A stretch of 64,000 nucleotides of DNA from Sipunculus nudus (Eukaryota; Annelida; Sipuncula; Golfingiida; Sipunculidae). Below the pieces are notes generated by a model. The model made no database searches and was not told where the DNA came from. It saw nothing but the letters and a program-made list of their open reading frames with translations. Each line of letters begins with the position of its first letter. Within the stretch, counting starts at the first letter, position 1. The DNA is taken from assembly GCA_026874595.1 (NCBI GenBank), contig CM049311.1:36561176-36625175 (forward strand), written 5' to 3'. A program made the position numbers and the translations under genes. Below are positions 24,780 through 36,592 of this stretch, in pieces.

Positions 24780-25115
24780 TTTATTAATCATCATGTACCC
24801 CTCTTAAGCTGGGTCTTACGCAGATGGGGAAAAAAGATTTTTATTCCTCCACGCTGACTGATAAATTGGAGTTCGAATAAATCGTCGTCGGGAATAAAGA
24901 CTTCACTCCAGGGTCTAATGGCATCTCCTGGCTTCCTGGAGCCCCAGACATCTCCGTCATCTTGTTTCTGCGAATACAGCAGCCTGGGATTTTTGTGTGC
25001 ATCCAACCGTAACGTACTGTCACAATCACCATATTTCTGGCTTGAAATTGGAACGGCGAGAGCGCAAATGGGACTATCAAGATGGGATTGTTTTATGGCC
25101 CACTGATAATTTTAA
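24780..25115 (-). other. Mixed-composition block with a protein-like minus-strand frame
   Basis: Read on the minus strand, a frame of about 106 codons runs from near 25108 to a stop at 24791 without an internal stop. It is rich in charged residues with stretches such as YSQKQDDGDVWGSRKPGDA and RPWSEVFIPDDDLFELQF. No family is recognised. A second minus-strand frame and a plus-strand frame are also open, so the openness may come from composition. There is no initiator ATG in the frame. An AG lies just before TGGGCC on the minus strand but with no strong pyrimidine tract. It could be an orphan exon, or a conserved regulatory block, which the texture also fits. Confidence 0.25.
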
Positions 25116-26255
25116 TGGTTCACATCTGCCAATGTAACACGGGGCAAGAAAACACCCCATGACAGTTCAGAGGGTTAGCGAGACAGAGAGTGCGCGACAC
25201 CCAACGGCTGGCTGGAGAACCAATCGGATGTAATCAGCTAATTCTGACAATATTCGTCCAGACGGTTCGGGGAGACTGTATCAACAAGATTGTTTTGATG
25301 CAGACGTAACATATATCTCCCATATCCTAACATTTGTTCTTTAAACCCTAATGTCCCGGCGTTTCCAGCCCTCGGGGAACATGCGATAATGACCTCAGTT
25401 AGTCAGCCAGATACTAAGCTGGAATTAATACTCTGTGCAAACACATAGGCAGACGGTGCTCCCTGTTTGCGTCTGATTTCGATGGCTACACGTTTATTTT
25501 AGGTCCAAGAAAAAACAGGGGAGAAACGTTAGTAATAAAAAAAGTAAGCAAGCAAGCAGGAAAACAAACACTGCGTTAATGTGAAAGATCGTTACTATGT
25601 AGATTCAAAAGGAGGATCTTTTCTTAGTTCAGAAGACAGACAACGTCATATAATACCATGTCTGGGCACCGGGAGCATATCGTAGTTATCTGGGACATCT
25701 TGCAATACATTTCCCCGTATATAGAGCTTGTAATTCTAACCTGGCCGAACCCGTTATAAACGCCTCGCGTAACCCGACATCTGTCTCGCTGGACCACTCC
25801 AAAAGCTAAAACCTTACCTCTCAAAAAAATCTCCTTCAGATGGCATTCATGAGCACCCGAAACGGAGCGATGGAATAATCAGCATTTATCTCTAATGGGA
25901 ATGCCATTTTGCAAAGCAAGGAAACATTTAAGTGTCATATTCGATGTGACGGACCTTACAAAATTGACCTTGCAACATGTCACTAAGAAAGTGTTTCATG
26001 TGTTGTAAATTGCTTATGATGTATTAATGTACCTAGTTTCGATTTTTTGTGGGTCAGGTTTACAGATACAGAAACACATGTGTATGAAATTTTAGATATA
26101 ATTTATAAAGTACAATTGGTCTATATCATACAAAGATACATTTAAGATAAGGTAAAATATTATAATGATGAATAAAAATCATTGTAATTACATTATGGTG
26201 CATATTCTATGGGTTGATAACTTCATTCTCCTGATGAGTAACGTTATAATTCAAT
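25116..26255. other. Unique DNA, balanced composition to ~25500 then AT-rich
   Basis: Between 25116 and about 25500 the sequence is balanced and repeat-free, continuing the island to its left. After 25830 it becomes AT-rich. No exon or RNA gene is recognised. Confidence 0.35.
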
Positions 26256-26315
26256 ATATGATAATTATGTACATTATATGATAATTATATACATTACGTG
26301 ATAATAACGTACATT
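26256..26315. repeat. 20-bp tandem repeat, 3 copies
   Basis: Units at 26256, 26276 and 26296 follow ATATGATAATTATGTACATT. Unit 2 has one substitution, unit 3 has four. Confidence 0.95.
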
Positions 26316-26422
26316 ATAACAAATTTATTTAAGTATGGAAGGGTTCATTGTCCCGCAGAAGAAGTTGAACAGAGATCCCCCTTAGTACCTAATATATTCC
26401 CCTGCTTGCCTGTCTGGCTTCG

Positions 26423-26496
26423 TTTATTATTATCATTACCATTATTATTATTATTATCATTATTATTATTATTATTATTACAATTATTATTATTAC
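26423..26496. repeat. Imperfect (ATT)n microsatellite
   Basis: About 74 bp of ATT trinucleotides with a few C interruptions. On the plus strand it yields a poly-Leu frame that is not a gene. Confidence 0.95.
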
Positions 26497-26574
26497 GACA
26501 CTAATATTACGTTATTAAACGTTCTTGTCTTGGGAATGGTCAGACTTATTTTATAACTTATTTTTTTTACGTTT

Positions 26575-26830
26575 TTTTATGGCTGTGTGTGTGAGAGTAA
26601 ACAGTCCACGTATGACTGTTCTCCAGAACAAGACGGCGTGACCGCAGTTCCCATTATGGGCTTGAGCAAGAACTTCAAAACATGGAAAACACATTGACCT
26701 GAAAGGTTGGAAAGGTTAAAATTATAGCTTAAAAATCATGATTTGTGAAGTTACGCGATACAGCCACCAGGTGGCCTGCCCGGTGTGCATGATTCGCGCC
26801 ACACTTCGCCACCGGTGCAATTTTTCTTCC
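26575..26830 (+). mobile_element. Dispersed repeat R2, copy a
   Basis: This is one of three co-oriented copies (also near 29.8 kb and 33.4 kb). Shared blocks in order are GAGTAAACA-GTCCACGT, AACAAGA-GGCGTGACC, and a 3' part with GGCCACCAGGTGGC-like then CGCC-CCGGTGC. The copy contains CCACCAGGTGGCC at 26764-26776, close to the vertebrate/insect CTCF core. No coding frame or tRNA-like head was recognised. Confidence 0.65.
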
Positions 26831-28149
26831 AAATGGGCATGTCCTATGCTATCAACATTTTTTCATGCTTTAATTAAATATTTTAATCAAATCCTTTTTA
26901 CCTTAACCATTCTTTGACTTGTTCGAGTTTAAGAAAATTAGGAATATGAAGAATCCACGTAATAATTAAAAATAATAACATGTTAATGAAAAATTAATTC
27001 ATATACTTTCTACTAAGTCTCCGTGGTATTTACTTCAGTTGCTAGAATCAACCCGCAGTGGGCCTCTGCAGTTGGCTCGGGCCAAGAGAGACTGTAAAGT
27101 AAAATATTCCATTCATTAAACTTATTTCTCTTTCACAAGAATAATCCAATTTATTCTTGTCATCGCGGGAGCAGCTGTACGTAATCTAATAAACTTAACA
27201 GTAAAAAGGTTTACAACCAGGAACAGAAAAGAATTTTTCAATTACCAGTGGTAACCGCGTGTCACATTTACTTGAGGATGTAACAGTCGAATGCAGCATT
27301 GTAATCGTCCTTGGCTATATTATCATGCAATGAATATAACTGTTAATCATTTTTATCTATTTCAAAATATTTATAATATTTCAATTATTAGTGAGCGATT
27401 AATTCTCAGGAAATATGCGTTTTAAATCGGAAAGGGTTCGGTAATTGTTGATAGCAACATTCTCATATAAAAAAATTATTTCCGACATGAGTTTCAAATA
27501 TGTCTTTCTAAAATCACCGAGAGGGCCTCTCCTCTGCTTCTGCGGGTCCAATCACTGGCAATCTTTCACTGCATGCGGATATATTACAGCCCACAAACTT
27601 TCCCTGTCGTATCATTCTGTGGATTCTTTCCTCGAAAGCTTTTGAAAACCTTTCACCACAGGCCACCATTTCTCCTACAGACTCAATCCAAGATGTTACA
27701 AGTCGCAGGTTACAATTAAGGGTTTACCCCACTGAAGAGATTACAAGATCTTTGAGCGTGTAGAACCATTATAACAAATGCCAGTGTATGACTTTGGATA
27801 ATAAGGATTTTCATTTTCTGGCAATGCAGCTCTCATGGAAATACTTTTATTTTTACTGTCCCGAAATACAACACTATTTTCCATATTATACAGTCATGTT
27901 AAATTAATCAAAACTAACAGATTAGTATATGAGTGATATTTGAATATACAATGATCATTACTGTAATTAATTAAAATACAATATATGTCAGAGGTCAGTG
28001 AGGGTCAGCTGCGACAATGTGTCCGAGCGACGTTGCCTGCTGTCGGCCTATTCCACTCAACCAGCACCACCTACCGTTTGATATGTGAACAAGGAAGATC
28101 TTGAATTCTGTACATGCTCATGCAAACGATTATTAACCCGAACAATTGT
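26831..28149. other. AT-rich unique DNA, no feature recognised
   Basis: Only short motif-free frames and A/T-rich stretches are present. Confidence 0.45.
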
Positions 28150-28560
28150 TTTTATTATTGTTATAGTGAGTTATTATTCATTGCCTACGCGAGGAGGACA
28201 TGCGTTCATCCCAGTTCCTGCGCGTGTTATTGTGTGTGTGTGTTTGTGTGTTATTGCATGTTCAAAACATAACTCACGTAATCATGAACGGAATTTTATG
28301 AAACTTCCAGGGCTTTTAGGGAATGGGCCAAGGAAGAATCGATAAGAATTTGCTGTTCCAGGACAAGGTCCAGGAAGGAGTTCCGGAAATTTTCACAGAT
28401 GTATAATCACTTATGCACGAATGAACCAGGCATTATGGGCCGAACAATTGAAAGCAGACAAAGGTCGGGGGAAATTCTGCACGAACCTGGGAGTACGGGC
28501 CGCATAAGAGAATGCAAACACATATTTCTATTTATTTATTTATTATTAATCCAGTGTGAA
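28150..28560 (+). mobile_element. Dispersed repeat R1, copy c
   Basis: This holds the TG tract (about 28230-28252), ATAACTCACGTAATCATG, the GGGAATGGGCCAAGGAAGAA block, CAGGAAGGAGTTCCGGAA, TGCACGAATGAACC with ATGGGCCGAA, and a second internal GCACGAA/CGGGCCGCATAAG block. The duplicated block matches copy b, so the internal duplication predates dispersal of those two. The terminal GGAGCATCCCACA block is missing. The end has ATATTTCTATTTATT as in copy a. Confidence 0.7.
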
Positions 28561-29754
28561 TAAATAACTTTTTAATATTTACATAGTGTGTAGTATCTTG
28601 CCTACCCCATTATTGTTACCTTAAATATTAATGTATATCACTAATTATAATTATATTTAATTAATGTCACGTGATTTTTCTACTTATTTATCGATGACTT
28701 TCTAACAAAACGGTTTGACCGTATGTTAATAGAGAATTACTGTTTCATCCCTTATGAAACCCGGGTGAAACTATTTCATAGACTGCATTGAAGCCCATCC
28801 TTCTTAAGGTGACATGAAACGCGCCATCAAGAGCGTACGTCTCAGATTGTCGTCTGCTTCTAATGAAAAGCAGACACCCGTGTGAGAAGTAGTGACAGAC
28901 GCTAGCAGAGCCGCAGTGGTTCTATCCTCTTCAAGGTGAAACAGAACAGCGCTGTCCCTTAAGGCCGAACCAGCGGATTGGCCTAATCTCATAAGAAACT
29001 GCCGGAGAAAGCTTGTATTATCGTACATCGAGTCTGATTAACTACTTATTCAACAAGGTCTAGTAAGTCGGTTGTTCATCACAATAAGGCTATGTTTTGT
29101 TTGGGTCTGGTAACGTGCTTCTCAAAAACAGTGAAATAATACACACGCTGTGATTATAACGCACCCGGCTTATAATTAATATAGAAGAAATAGAAATAGA
29201 AATAGATTCTCGCCGAGAAAAAGATAAAATTAGATTGTCTGTTTCGCCTAGGGTTTAAAGATCCAATTTTAACAATCCAGCCGGAAAATGTATATTCAGA
29301 ACGTGACCGCTTTTTTCCATAGAAAATTCTCACATCGGCATTAAAAAAGGCAGGTCCATTTCCATTCTTATACTTCCACTCTCTGAGAAAATATATAGGT
29401 CACGGCATTAATCAGTTTTGTTTAGTTAAAAGGACATAAATATTTACAGTTATTTGTGCATTATATCTTTTTTTCATTTTTTGGCTGAATACAACATTTT
29501 CGAAGCAAGTCCTTCCCTGTACATGGAATGATTACTTTAGAAAATGATAGTTCCTCTAAAATTTTGCGTATTTGTCCGTTCTTCGCCAGTATGTAATTTT
29601 AGCGAACTGTTTGTGTTAACATTTTCCACACATATACACACACAGAAAGAAAATAAATTAGTTGAGATAGAAATTATACATTAAAACAAAGCCAAGCTTG
29701 GTAATGGTTGATTTCGCAAGTACCTTTGCATTTAAAATTGCTTACACAATCAGT
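28561..29754. other. Unique DNA; mixed-composition block at ~28790-29030
   Basis: The block near 28790-29030 is balanced in composition and includes an 8-bp hairpin (GTCTGCTT with AAGCAGAC). A minus-strand 74-codon frame is open but unrecognised. The rest is AT-rich, with a short AAATAG triplication near 29190-29207. Confidence 0.35.
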
Positions 29755-30045
29755 TATGGTTATCAATGATGTTATAGTTCTGTGTGTGAGTAAACAATGT
29801 CCAGGTGTCAGCTCGCCAAAACAAGATTGCCTGACCTGAGGTCCAATCTTGCGCATGTACGACAATTCCCAAACAAAGAAAAGTAATATGAAGAAGAAAC
29901 ATAAAAGAAACACCAATTGAAAGCCTGGAAATTCTCGATTTGTGATGTTGCCCGGAACGGCCACCAGGTGGCTTGTGCGCTATGTATATATTTTGCACCA
30001 CTGATCTCGCCCGGTGCCTTTTCCCACTTCCTGTACTGTACGGAG
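29755..30045 (+). mobile_element. Dispersed repeat R2, copy b
   Basis: This is the longest R2 copy. It shares with the others GAGTAAACAATGTCCAGGTG, AACAAGATTGCCTGACC, CATGTACGACAATTCC and TTTTGCACCACTGATCTCGC. It contains CCACCAGGTGGCT at 29961-29973, the same CTCF-like core as copy a. About 110 bp before that site it matches copy c but not copy a. Confidence 0.65.
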
Positions 30046-31677
30046 GTAAACTAACACTTCTAAAACGAAATATTAGCAGAAACCAAAATACCTTATGGAG
30101 AAAACCTATATTTTGTGTATATTTAACATACTTGGCAAATGAATCAGTCCATTTTAAAAGATGTTATAAAATTATAAGCTGTTTATATTTCAATACCATC
30201 ATTTGGTCATTTTAAATTATGACGTGACATGGGCAATTTTGGCATCAATGTCATTCAGAAGCGCAACTGTACAATTGTACATTTTTTTATATCTTTCCTT
30301 GTGCTGCCACCTTCCGGTCATATTGTTAACTATAATTACCCCTCACCAAAGGAGGGGTGCGAGGAACCAACTGAACGGGAATGTAGGGCGGCAGCCTGGC
30401 CTATGTAAAATTATTTTAACTTGTGATGTATAGCGTACAAGTGCCTTTCTCCGGAGCGTCGACCCAGCGAGTCACCCATACAAAGACTCCCGGAAAACAT
30501 CTGAACTAACTATTTTCGACGCTGAGTCATGTTTCATTTTGTATAACCATTATTGAATTCATCTGTGCGAGTAAGCTGCTTTGTAAAGTACAAGTGACGT
30601 CATTCACCTTGAACCATCCTCGCTCTGGAAAAACACCCCACAGGCCTTCTACGCTGGATAAAAGACAAGTCGCCCTCAGTGTGGCTCCGCAGTAAAAATA
30701 GATCAAACAACGATTGCTTATTTTACATCAATTATCCATCACAAATACAGGGAATTTAACAACGCCTGTTTAAGTTTTCCGCTTCCGATGAGTGTTACAT
30801 GCCGCCATAAATACGCTCATACCGAGGCATGCCCCAGTGGGTGTACATTTTAGGCTTTAAACATCAGTAGCGGGCAGCAGTAATAATAAAGCTTTTCCAT
30901 TAGCAGAGATTTAAAAAAAAAGTTTTCTTAAATATGCTGCCTTTAATCAGTTCATATATGAAACTCGGTTAATGAATTCAGTTCACAGGTCTAGTTTAAT
31001 TAAGGACCACCTGGGTCGCTTTGTGGTCTGGTGTTAAGTCACTTCTATCACTGCTGCATTGCAGGTTTTATAAGTTTAAATAAAACGGATCTCTTGAATG
31101 AGCACCTTTCGCTTTGCGTCAGATAAACAGTGAGGATTATTACCATATTTTCATAGACCTTTTTAAATATTTGAAAAGAAGCACCACAACAGTGGCTTGA
31201 AGGGAATTGTTAAACCTACAAAAAAATCGGCCAAGACTATCAGTGTGCTAATTTGTCCATTAATAAACATTAACTTAGTGCATCGCTGGTCCATCCTTTC
31301 CAGAGACGGTAAACTCGATAAGATTTTGCAAACTAATTGAAGCTGGATTTTGTGAAGATGATACATTTTTTTCAAATATACAGAATAATGTACGTTTTGA
31401 CATATTTTTCGTAAATAAGATGTTTTGAAGATGATCAGTTTCTTACGATTGATTTAAATGATATGCGTTTTGGCGTTTTTCGTGAAAAAGCCGATGTCTG
31501 AAATTTCATAATGTTACTTAATTATTCGAGAAAAATATGCACAAACAGGTTCATTTAACCAGGCCAAACTCTAATCAGTTATAATGGCAATTTGTAAAAT
31601 GCAGTGCTGGAACCCGGTGAATAGTACGAATCCATTATGGCAATTTGGATAATGTGCTTTTTAACTTTTTGTTAGTC
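30046..31677. other. Unique DNA with a mixed-composition island at ~30440-30860
   Basis: No repeats or exons are recognised. The island is compositionally balanced and contains TGACGTCA-type sites (for example AGTGACGTCATTCACC near 30594), the CREB/AP-1 class of motif, which is common by chance. Confidence 0.3.
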
Positions 31678-32001
31678 TCAAGTGTCTTGACATTTCCGAT
31701 CGGAAAAACATATTCTTTCCGAAAATGAACTTAATAGGGGTGGATTGTATTCAATTAGGGACCAACTTTTATGCTTTTAATTTAGATGGGGAACTCGCAC
31801 AATTCAGATAACACAAACGAATAAACACACGCGCGCACGTATGACTTAAAGCAAGGCTTAAGTGCCTTGGTATTTCATAATTGAAAACTCTCATTTCTGA
31901 AAATGCCTTTAACAGTGGTGAATTGTATTCAATGAGGGGCTGGTTTATAATGTTTTTAATTGAAGTGGAAGAACTCTCAAACTTGAGGTAACGCACACAT
32001 A
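31678..32001. repeat. Diverged tandem duplication, ~180-bp period
   Basis: Copy 1 (31678-31828) and copy 2 (31858-32001) share TGGATTGTATTCAAT/TGAATTGTATTCAAT, a TTTTAATT core and a GGAACTC/GAACTCTC-AACACA end. A weak third partial copy with TTTCTGAAAAATGCC follows near 32050-32110. There is no coding content. Confidence 0.65.
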
Positions 32002-32109
32002 CCTAGGCCTACGAATAGGAGCAAACCATGAATTTTTCGATTTCTTTAACTTAACAAACTACCGTTTCTGAAAAATGCCCTAACAGGCCAAATAAGGTTG
32101 TTTTCTTAG

Positions 32110-33334
32110 GCACCGCGTACATCATTTTGACTCCCGCAGGAAAGTATTGTTCATTCTGATTTTCAGTATATATTTACCAGATTTGTTCTTCAGTTGCTCG
32201 GAAATTTCCTTCAGTAAACTTAAACAAAGTTCGATAAAATTTCCTGTTTTTTTATACCTGTTTGGCAAAACTATTTTGTTATTATCATTGTCTCTTGATC
32301 ATATAAAGTTTTAACGAAAGCGTTTAAATGGCAACAACAAAAATCGCTCGCCTGCAATATTTCTAAAAGAAAATGACTGATATATGCATACCTTATACCT
32401 TTTTTGCCACACATGTATACTATATTCAATCAGTAAATGAAACTTGTTGTTTTATTTGCAGGGGGACTCAACCCATTTCATTTTAAGTCGCATCCTAGGT
32501 TTGGATGAGTTTGATATGTAGCACTTACAGACCGTCAGTTCCCATGGCGCGTTAGTCACACCTTGTCTGGCTGTAATGATGGCGGCCTATTGATTTTAGT
32601 GCGGACAGGTACTGTGTTTCTCCATTACTGAACAGTCGGCAGGTACCCAGCCAGGTACATCAATGGCCTGATGCGGTCACAAGGCCCTGAACCTGACATG
32701 GCAGGTGCAAAGTAATGGTAAACCTGGTGACCCACAGAACTCCATAAAAGCCATGAAAATAGTCGGGCTCTTGGTGCCTCAACAATAACACGGTCTTTCA
32801 TCGCCAAGAATACTTAAAGGGGCCTATTCGGATACCTGACATCGCACACAGGCTGACCGTTTTGATTATATCCACGTGCTTATAAATAACCAAAATAATC
32901 AAAACGCATTCAAAAAGGACATCTGGCAGCAAGTCCGACAAACCAGAGTTTTGCAAAGGAAGTTTTGCAACTAGAAATCTTTCAACCTCGCACATGTGCT
33001 ACCACCACCTGTGGCTTTTTACGTTTGTCACCATTGCTGTGTTTACAAACAGCTTGCAGATAAACAAGTTCATACATATGTCCAAGAGGCGTTGTAATAA
33101 CCTTTTCTTAACTGAAATTACCAAGAGTTTATAAATATGCACCAAAAGTAAGCATGAAATCACATAAATTCTATGAAAAAAGGTAGGCGAATAGCTGGTT
33201 TAACAGGTACATAAACATTTGCCATAATACGTGTTTTATCTCACGTTATTAGTCTATTGTGGCTTAATATAAATGTTTCCCTGCAAAACCATCCCGGCAC
33301 ACCAACTTACTATCTTCAGTTCATCGGTTTTACA
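32110..33334. other. AT-rich unique DNA, no feature recognised
   Basis: A good splice-acceptor-like string occurs at about 32448-32461 and a donor-like CAGGTACTG near 32606, but all three frames between them contain stops. Confidence 0.4.
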
Positions 33335-33560
33335 CGTTGTCATGGTTGTTAGTTCGAGTAAACAAAGTCCACGTGTGTTTGTTTTCCCGTAACAAGATTG
33401 CGTCACCAGAGATACGATCTAACACATACCAGACAACTCCAAAGGAAGGAGAACAAATATGAAAGAAGAAACACTGGCGAGCACACTGTGTTTATGTTTT
33501 GCGCCATTGATCGCGCCCGGTACAAGCTCATATCCTCTTGTGCACAGGAGTGAGCGAACG
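33335..33560 (+). mobile_element. Dispersed repeat R2, copy c
   Basis: It shares GAGTAAACAAAGTCCACGTG, AACAAGATTGCGTCACC, CAGACAACTCC and TTTTGCGCCATTGATCGCGC with copies a and b. A deletion removes the CCACCAGGTGGC site, so this copy lacks the CTCF-like core. Confidence 0.65.
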
Positions 33561-33644
33561 GTTAAAGATTGAAAAGTGACAGATGCCATGATATTTTAAT
33601 AAGAAAACACTTTATTTCTTGTGTATGTACCTGGTATCTGTTAT

Positions 33645-33718
33645 CTGATGATCGCCCGGGTATCAAGACCCGCAATGGCGGAGTAATTACTCGATGCTCC
33701 AACGTGCTTAACGTTTAG

Positions 33719-33720
<2 letters not shown>
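33645..33720 (-). mobile_element. tRNA-like SINE head fragment beside a (TA)n tract
   Basis: On the minus strand the segment reads as a tRNA-like head, with TAAGCACGTTGGAGCATCGA as box-A region and GGGTCTTGATACCC as a degenerate box B. Its right end (plus sense) abuts a (AT)20 tract. It resembles the head of SINE family 2 but is too short to assign. Confidence 0.45.

Positions 33721-33760
<40 letters not shown>
33720..33760. repeat. (TA)20 microsatellite
   Basis: Forty-one bases of uninterrupted TA run immediately after the SINE head. Confidence 0.97.
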
Positions 33761-33766
<6 letters not shown>

Positions 33767-33841
33767 CAAAGGTAGAGTTACCCTCCGTTGTAAAGTGCTC
33801 TATGGCCTACAGACTAGGCCAGAGCGGTATAACTCTGAAGA

Positions 33842-33936
33842 AAAACAACACTGTAAATTCACTACAGTCTTACAGTCTGTTTCACGGGATGCGACCCGAT
33901 CATCATTTTCTTCAGAGTTATATATATATATATATA
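33842..33936 (+). repeat. Dispersed core linked to (TA)n, copy 1
   Basis: The core has AACAACACTGTAAATTCACT followed by TGTTTCACGGGATGCGACCC and runs into a (TA)9 tract at 33919-33936. The same core occurs inverted at 54.08-54.16 kb, there joined to a 73-bp TA tract. The shared piece is about 70 bp. The pattern fits a short mobile element that carries a TA microsatellite at or near an end. Confidence 0.65.
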
Positions 33937-34540
33937 CTTTTTACGCAAACATAACAGAGAAGCAGCTTAATAATGTCACAGAAAGACACCAGTTGACCTT
34001 GTGAGGACATATAATAGCTTCAAGATAAAACACTTACAAAACATTGTCATATACCAACCGTACCAACCGGCAGTGTGTTATTACCAGATATGTTGAAATA
34101 AACGAAAAATCAAGTATAGAAAATATTTCTCTATCCTTTCGAGTACCAGATTGACTTCTAAAAGCCACCTGAAAAGGATCAGAACAAAATGTCACTAACG
34201 ATCCAGGGTGGTAATCATTAGATACCTGGGGTGTTTAAGATTAATTTAAAAAAATTTAAATCTCTAAAGAAACTTTTACAAACCCTCATCCGATCTGTGA
34301 TATTCCTCTTTCGAGCAAAAAGTAAAGCAAGCATATTTTTTTAGATTTCTTTTAAGAAAGTAAATAAAAGTTTACGGAACAAACATTTCATTTTGAACAA
34401 ATAATCGTCGCTCTTTCAAACCGTTTTAATTACGGAAAATGGTTGTATTTGGTATGGCATAGCAGTCAGGAGTAAAACTTGAAGAAAAAGGAGGATTTAT
34501 ACAAGTAGTATATATATTGTGGAGCACGTGTAGCACATAG
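33937..34540. other. AT-rich unique DNA
   Basis: Nothing recognised. It may hold the degraded 5' part of the retrotransposon that follows, but I see no motif to prove it. Confidence 0.4.
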
Positions 34541-35338
34541 TTCTCTGACTTACATGTGCAGTCGTGATGTGGAGGGGGCTTTCGATGGAATACCCAACCC
34601 AGTCTTATTCGCCAGTGTCAGATTGTAACTGACGTTTTCTTTATAACTGGTATAGACAAATTAAGTTATTATATTAAACGGAACAATGAGTGACCTATAG
34701 ATGGATGTAAGGATACCAGGCGGGGTGACAGCCGTCTCGACAACTATCATGTCTCGCCTATATAAAGAGCTAATTGATATGATATGTAAACAGAATGGCG
34801 GGGTGACTATATAGATAACCTAAAACTTAATATCTCTTAATATGCTGATGATATAATTTTGATGAGTACAACAGTGACTGGTCTGCTAGGTCTGCAGTGC
34901 ATTTTGCTACATTTAATGGTTTTCGATTTAACCCAGAAAAAAACACCGCCTGTTCAATTAGAGTGCGGAATCCTTTCAGTGAGGAGCCCAGATGGTATAT
35001 TCAGAACAGGCTGCTGAAGAGAATGGATAAAATGACATGTTTTTGTTCAATTAGTAATTATAGAGCAAACACCATTATGAAGCAAGAATAAGTGCATGTC
35101 GGAAAGCATTTCTTAGCCTGCAAGGTACAGGTCTTGGTGATAAAGGATTAAACCTTCAAACAGCAAATCATGTATGGTCGACATGTTGTCGGAGTACTTT
35201 AGTGTACGGCTGTAATGCTATTTATTAAACGGAAAGTGCAAGGCATGAAATGGACTACCTACAAGCCAGACTAATGAAAGCATTGTAGAAATAGGTCTCT
35301 GTTACCCTATAAAGCCGCTACTCCAAATTTTGTCTAAC
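34541..35338 (+). pseudogene. Decayed non-LTR retrotransposon reverse transcriptase
   Basis: Four short frames read in order match the reverse-transcriptase domain of non-LTR retrotransposons. (1) At about 34558-34630, RDVEGAFDGIPNPVLFASV is the first catalytic-Asp motif. (2) At 34841-34880, YADDIILM is the active-site YxDD motif. (3) Around 34905-34960, GFRFNPEKN is the usual follow-up motif. (4) At 35081-35228, ACRKAFLSLQGTGL continues to LVYGCNAIY, the connection region, and further decayed text reaches GLCYPIKPLLQIL near 35330. In-frame stops and frameshifts separate all blocks and sequence between motifs has been lost, so the copy cannot be active. Family beyond non-LTR is not assigned. 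Confidence 0.85.
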
Positions 35339-36029
35339 TATGTCGATGTGCAAACTATGATCTTATTGAATAATATTTTTGAATATAGATCATGCTCAAT
35401 AAAAATAGTTAGTGCCTTATCTGTTATCAAACCGTGTGTAAAACATTTGCAAAAAGCAAGGATATAATTACAATAGTCTTCTTTTAAATTAGAAATATGT
35501 TGTCTGTGAAAAGGAATCATGTGGGAAGAGTAGGCAGTATTCGTAGTGTTTTAAACGCTGGTTTTAGTAAGAACACAACATTACTGAAAATGCTCTAAAA
35601 AGGCGGTTTAATATATTTTCATGATTATTGTATACATATCTTGAACTTGTGTTATATGTATTTTTTAAGCTTGAATATTTTCTCCTAATATTAGAGGTTA
35701 CTAAATAGATAAAGAAATAAAAAAAAATATGTTTGTGTTTGTATTTGTATACTTTCTCAGTTTTACCTCTAGGTATCGCCACATAAATGCAGCGTAAAAT
35801 CGTGCATACATGACACTATGTCGCTACGTATATGTATACGATTTCCTTGTCTCGCAAACGCGGACATATACGCATGCGTAGCGTACCAAGCTTAAAGCTC
35901 CACAAATTATATATAAGAGTGTATATTCCTTCTCTTAGTCAGTAAGATACAGCTGTCTTTGAGCAAGATATTTTCTCCCCTGTCGTTAATTGAAAAAAGT
36001 ATCCAATAGCATATTGCCATGCATGATGC
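35339..36029. other. AT-rich unique DNA with an imperfect CGCTACG hairpin
   Basis: Near 35822-35835 and 35864-35883 two arms carry CGCTACG-TATATGT and the inverted ACATATACG-CGTAGCG with a 6-bp insertion in the second arm. Otherwise no feature is seen. Confidence 0.4.
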
Positions 36030-36252
36030 CTGGACAGTCTAATGGTAAAATGCTGGGCATTTTCCGCTGCCGACCAAGCATTGATTCCCGTCGTTGGTAT
36101 GAGAGTTGGTTCCAGTGGCTCGTCCAGTGTTTTCGCCCTGTCCTGCAGTTTCCTCCATCCCTACAAACTACCGAACGCCACATATATCCAGGCCATGGAT
36201 TGTGCCTCATATAACTAAGTATTACTATAGTTGTACATTCCATACAAAAAAA
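36030..36252 (+). mobile_element. tRNA-derived SINE, family 1, copy b
   Basis: The head contains TGGACAGTCTAATGGTAAAA and a degraded box B (GCATTGATTCCCG). The tail has ACTACCGAACGCCA, then CCATGGATTGTGC and GTACATTCCAT, the mutated form of the 11-bp 3' stem seen intact in copy a. It ends with AAAAAAATAAAG, an A-rich tail. Body identity to copy a is moderate, so this is an older copy. Confidence 0.75.
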
Positions 36253-36515
36253 TAAAGTTTATATCATCAAAAATCTAGAAACATAAATGTCCACCTAGTC
36301 GACAGATAACTACATAAAACTTAAGACATCTATAATCTTAATTATCTCACCCATAACAATTTGACATGAGCTTATAATACGAGATAAACCTGAATAATAT
36401 ATGCAAAACGGGAGAGCGCAACCATGAGATAAATTTTATCCTGAAGAAATAAAGCAATGCAAATCCAAGACTTTTTTTTTAACGACCTGATTTTCTTTTT
36501 TTTTTTGGGCCCCTT

Positions 36516-36592
<77 letters not shown>

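Noticed and set aside
32448-32610. Exon bounded by TTTTATTTGCAG and CAGGTACTG
   Set aside because: All three plus-strand frames between the sites contain stops.
33645-33720. Functional tRNA gene on the minus strand
   Set aside because: The box B is degenerate and the arms do not pair as a cloverleaf; it fits a SINE head fragment.
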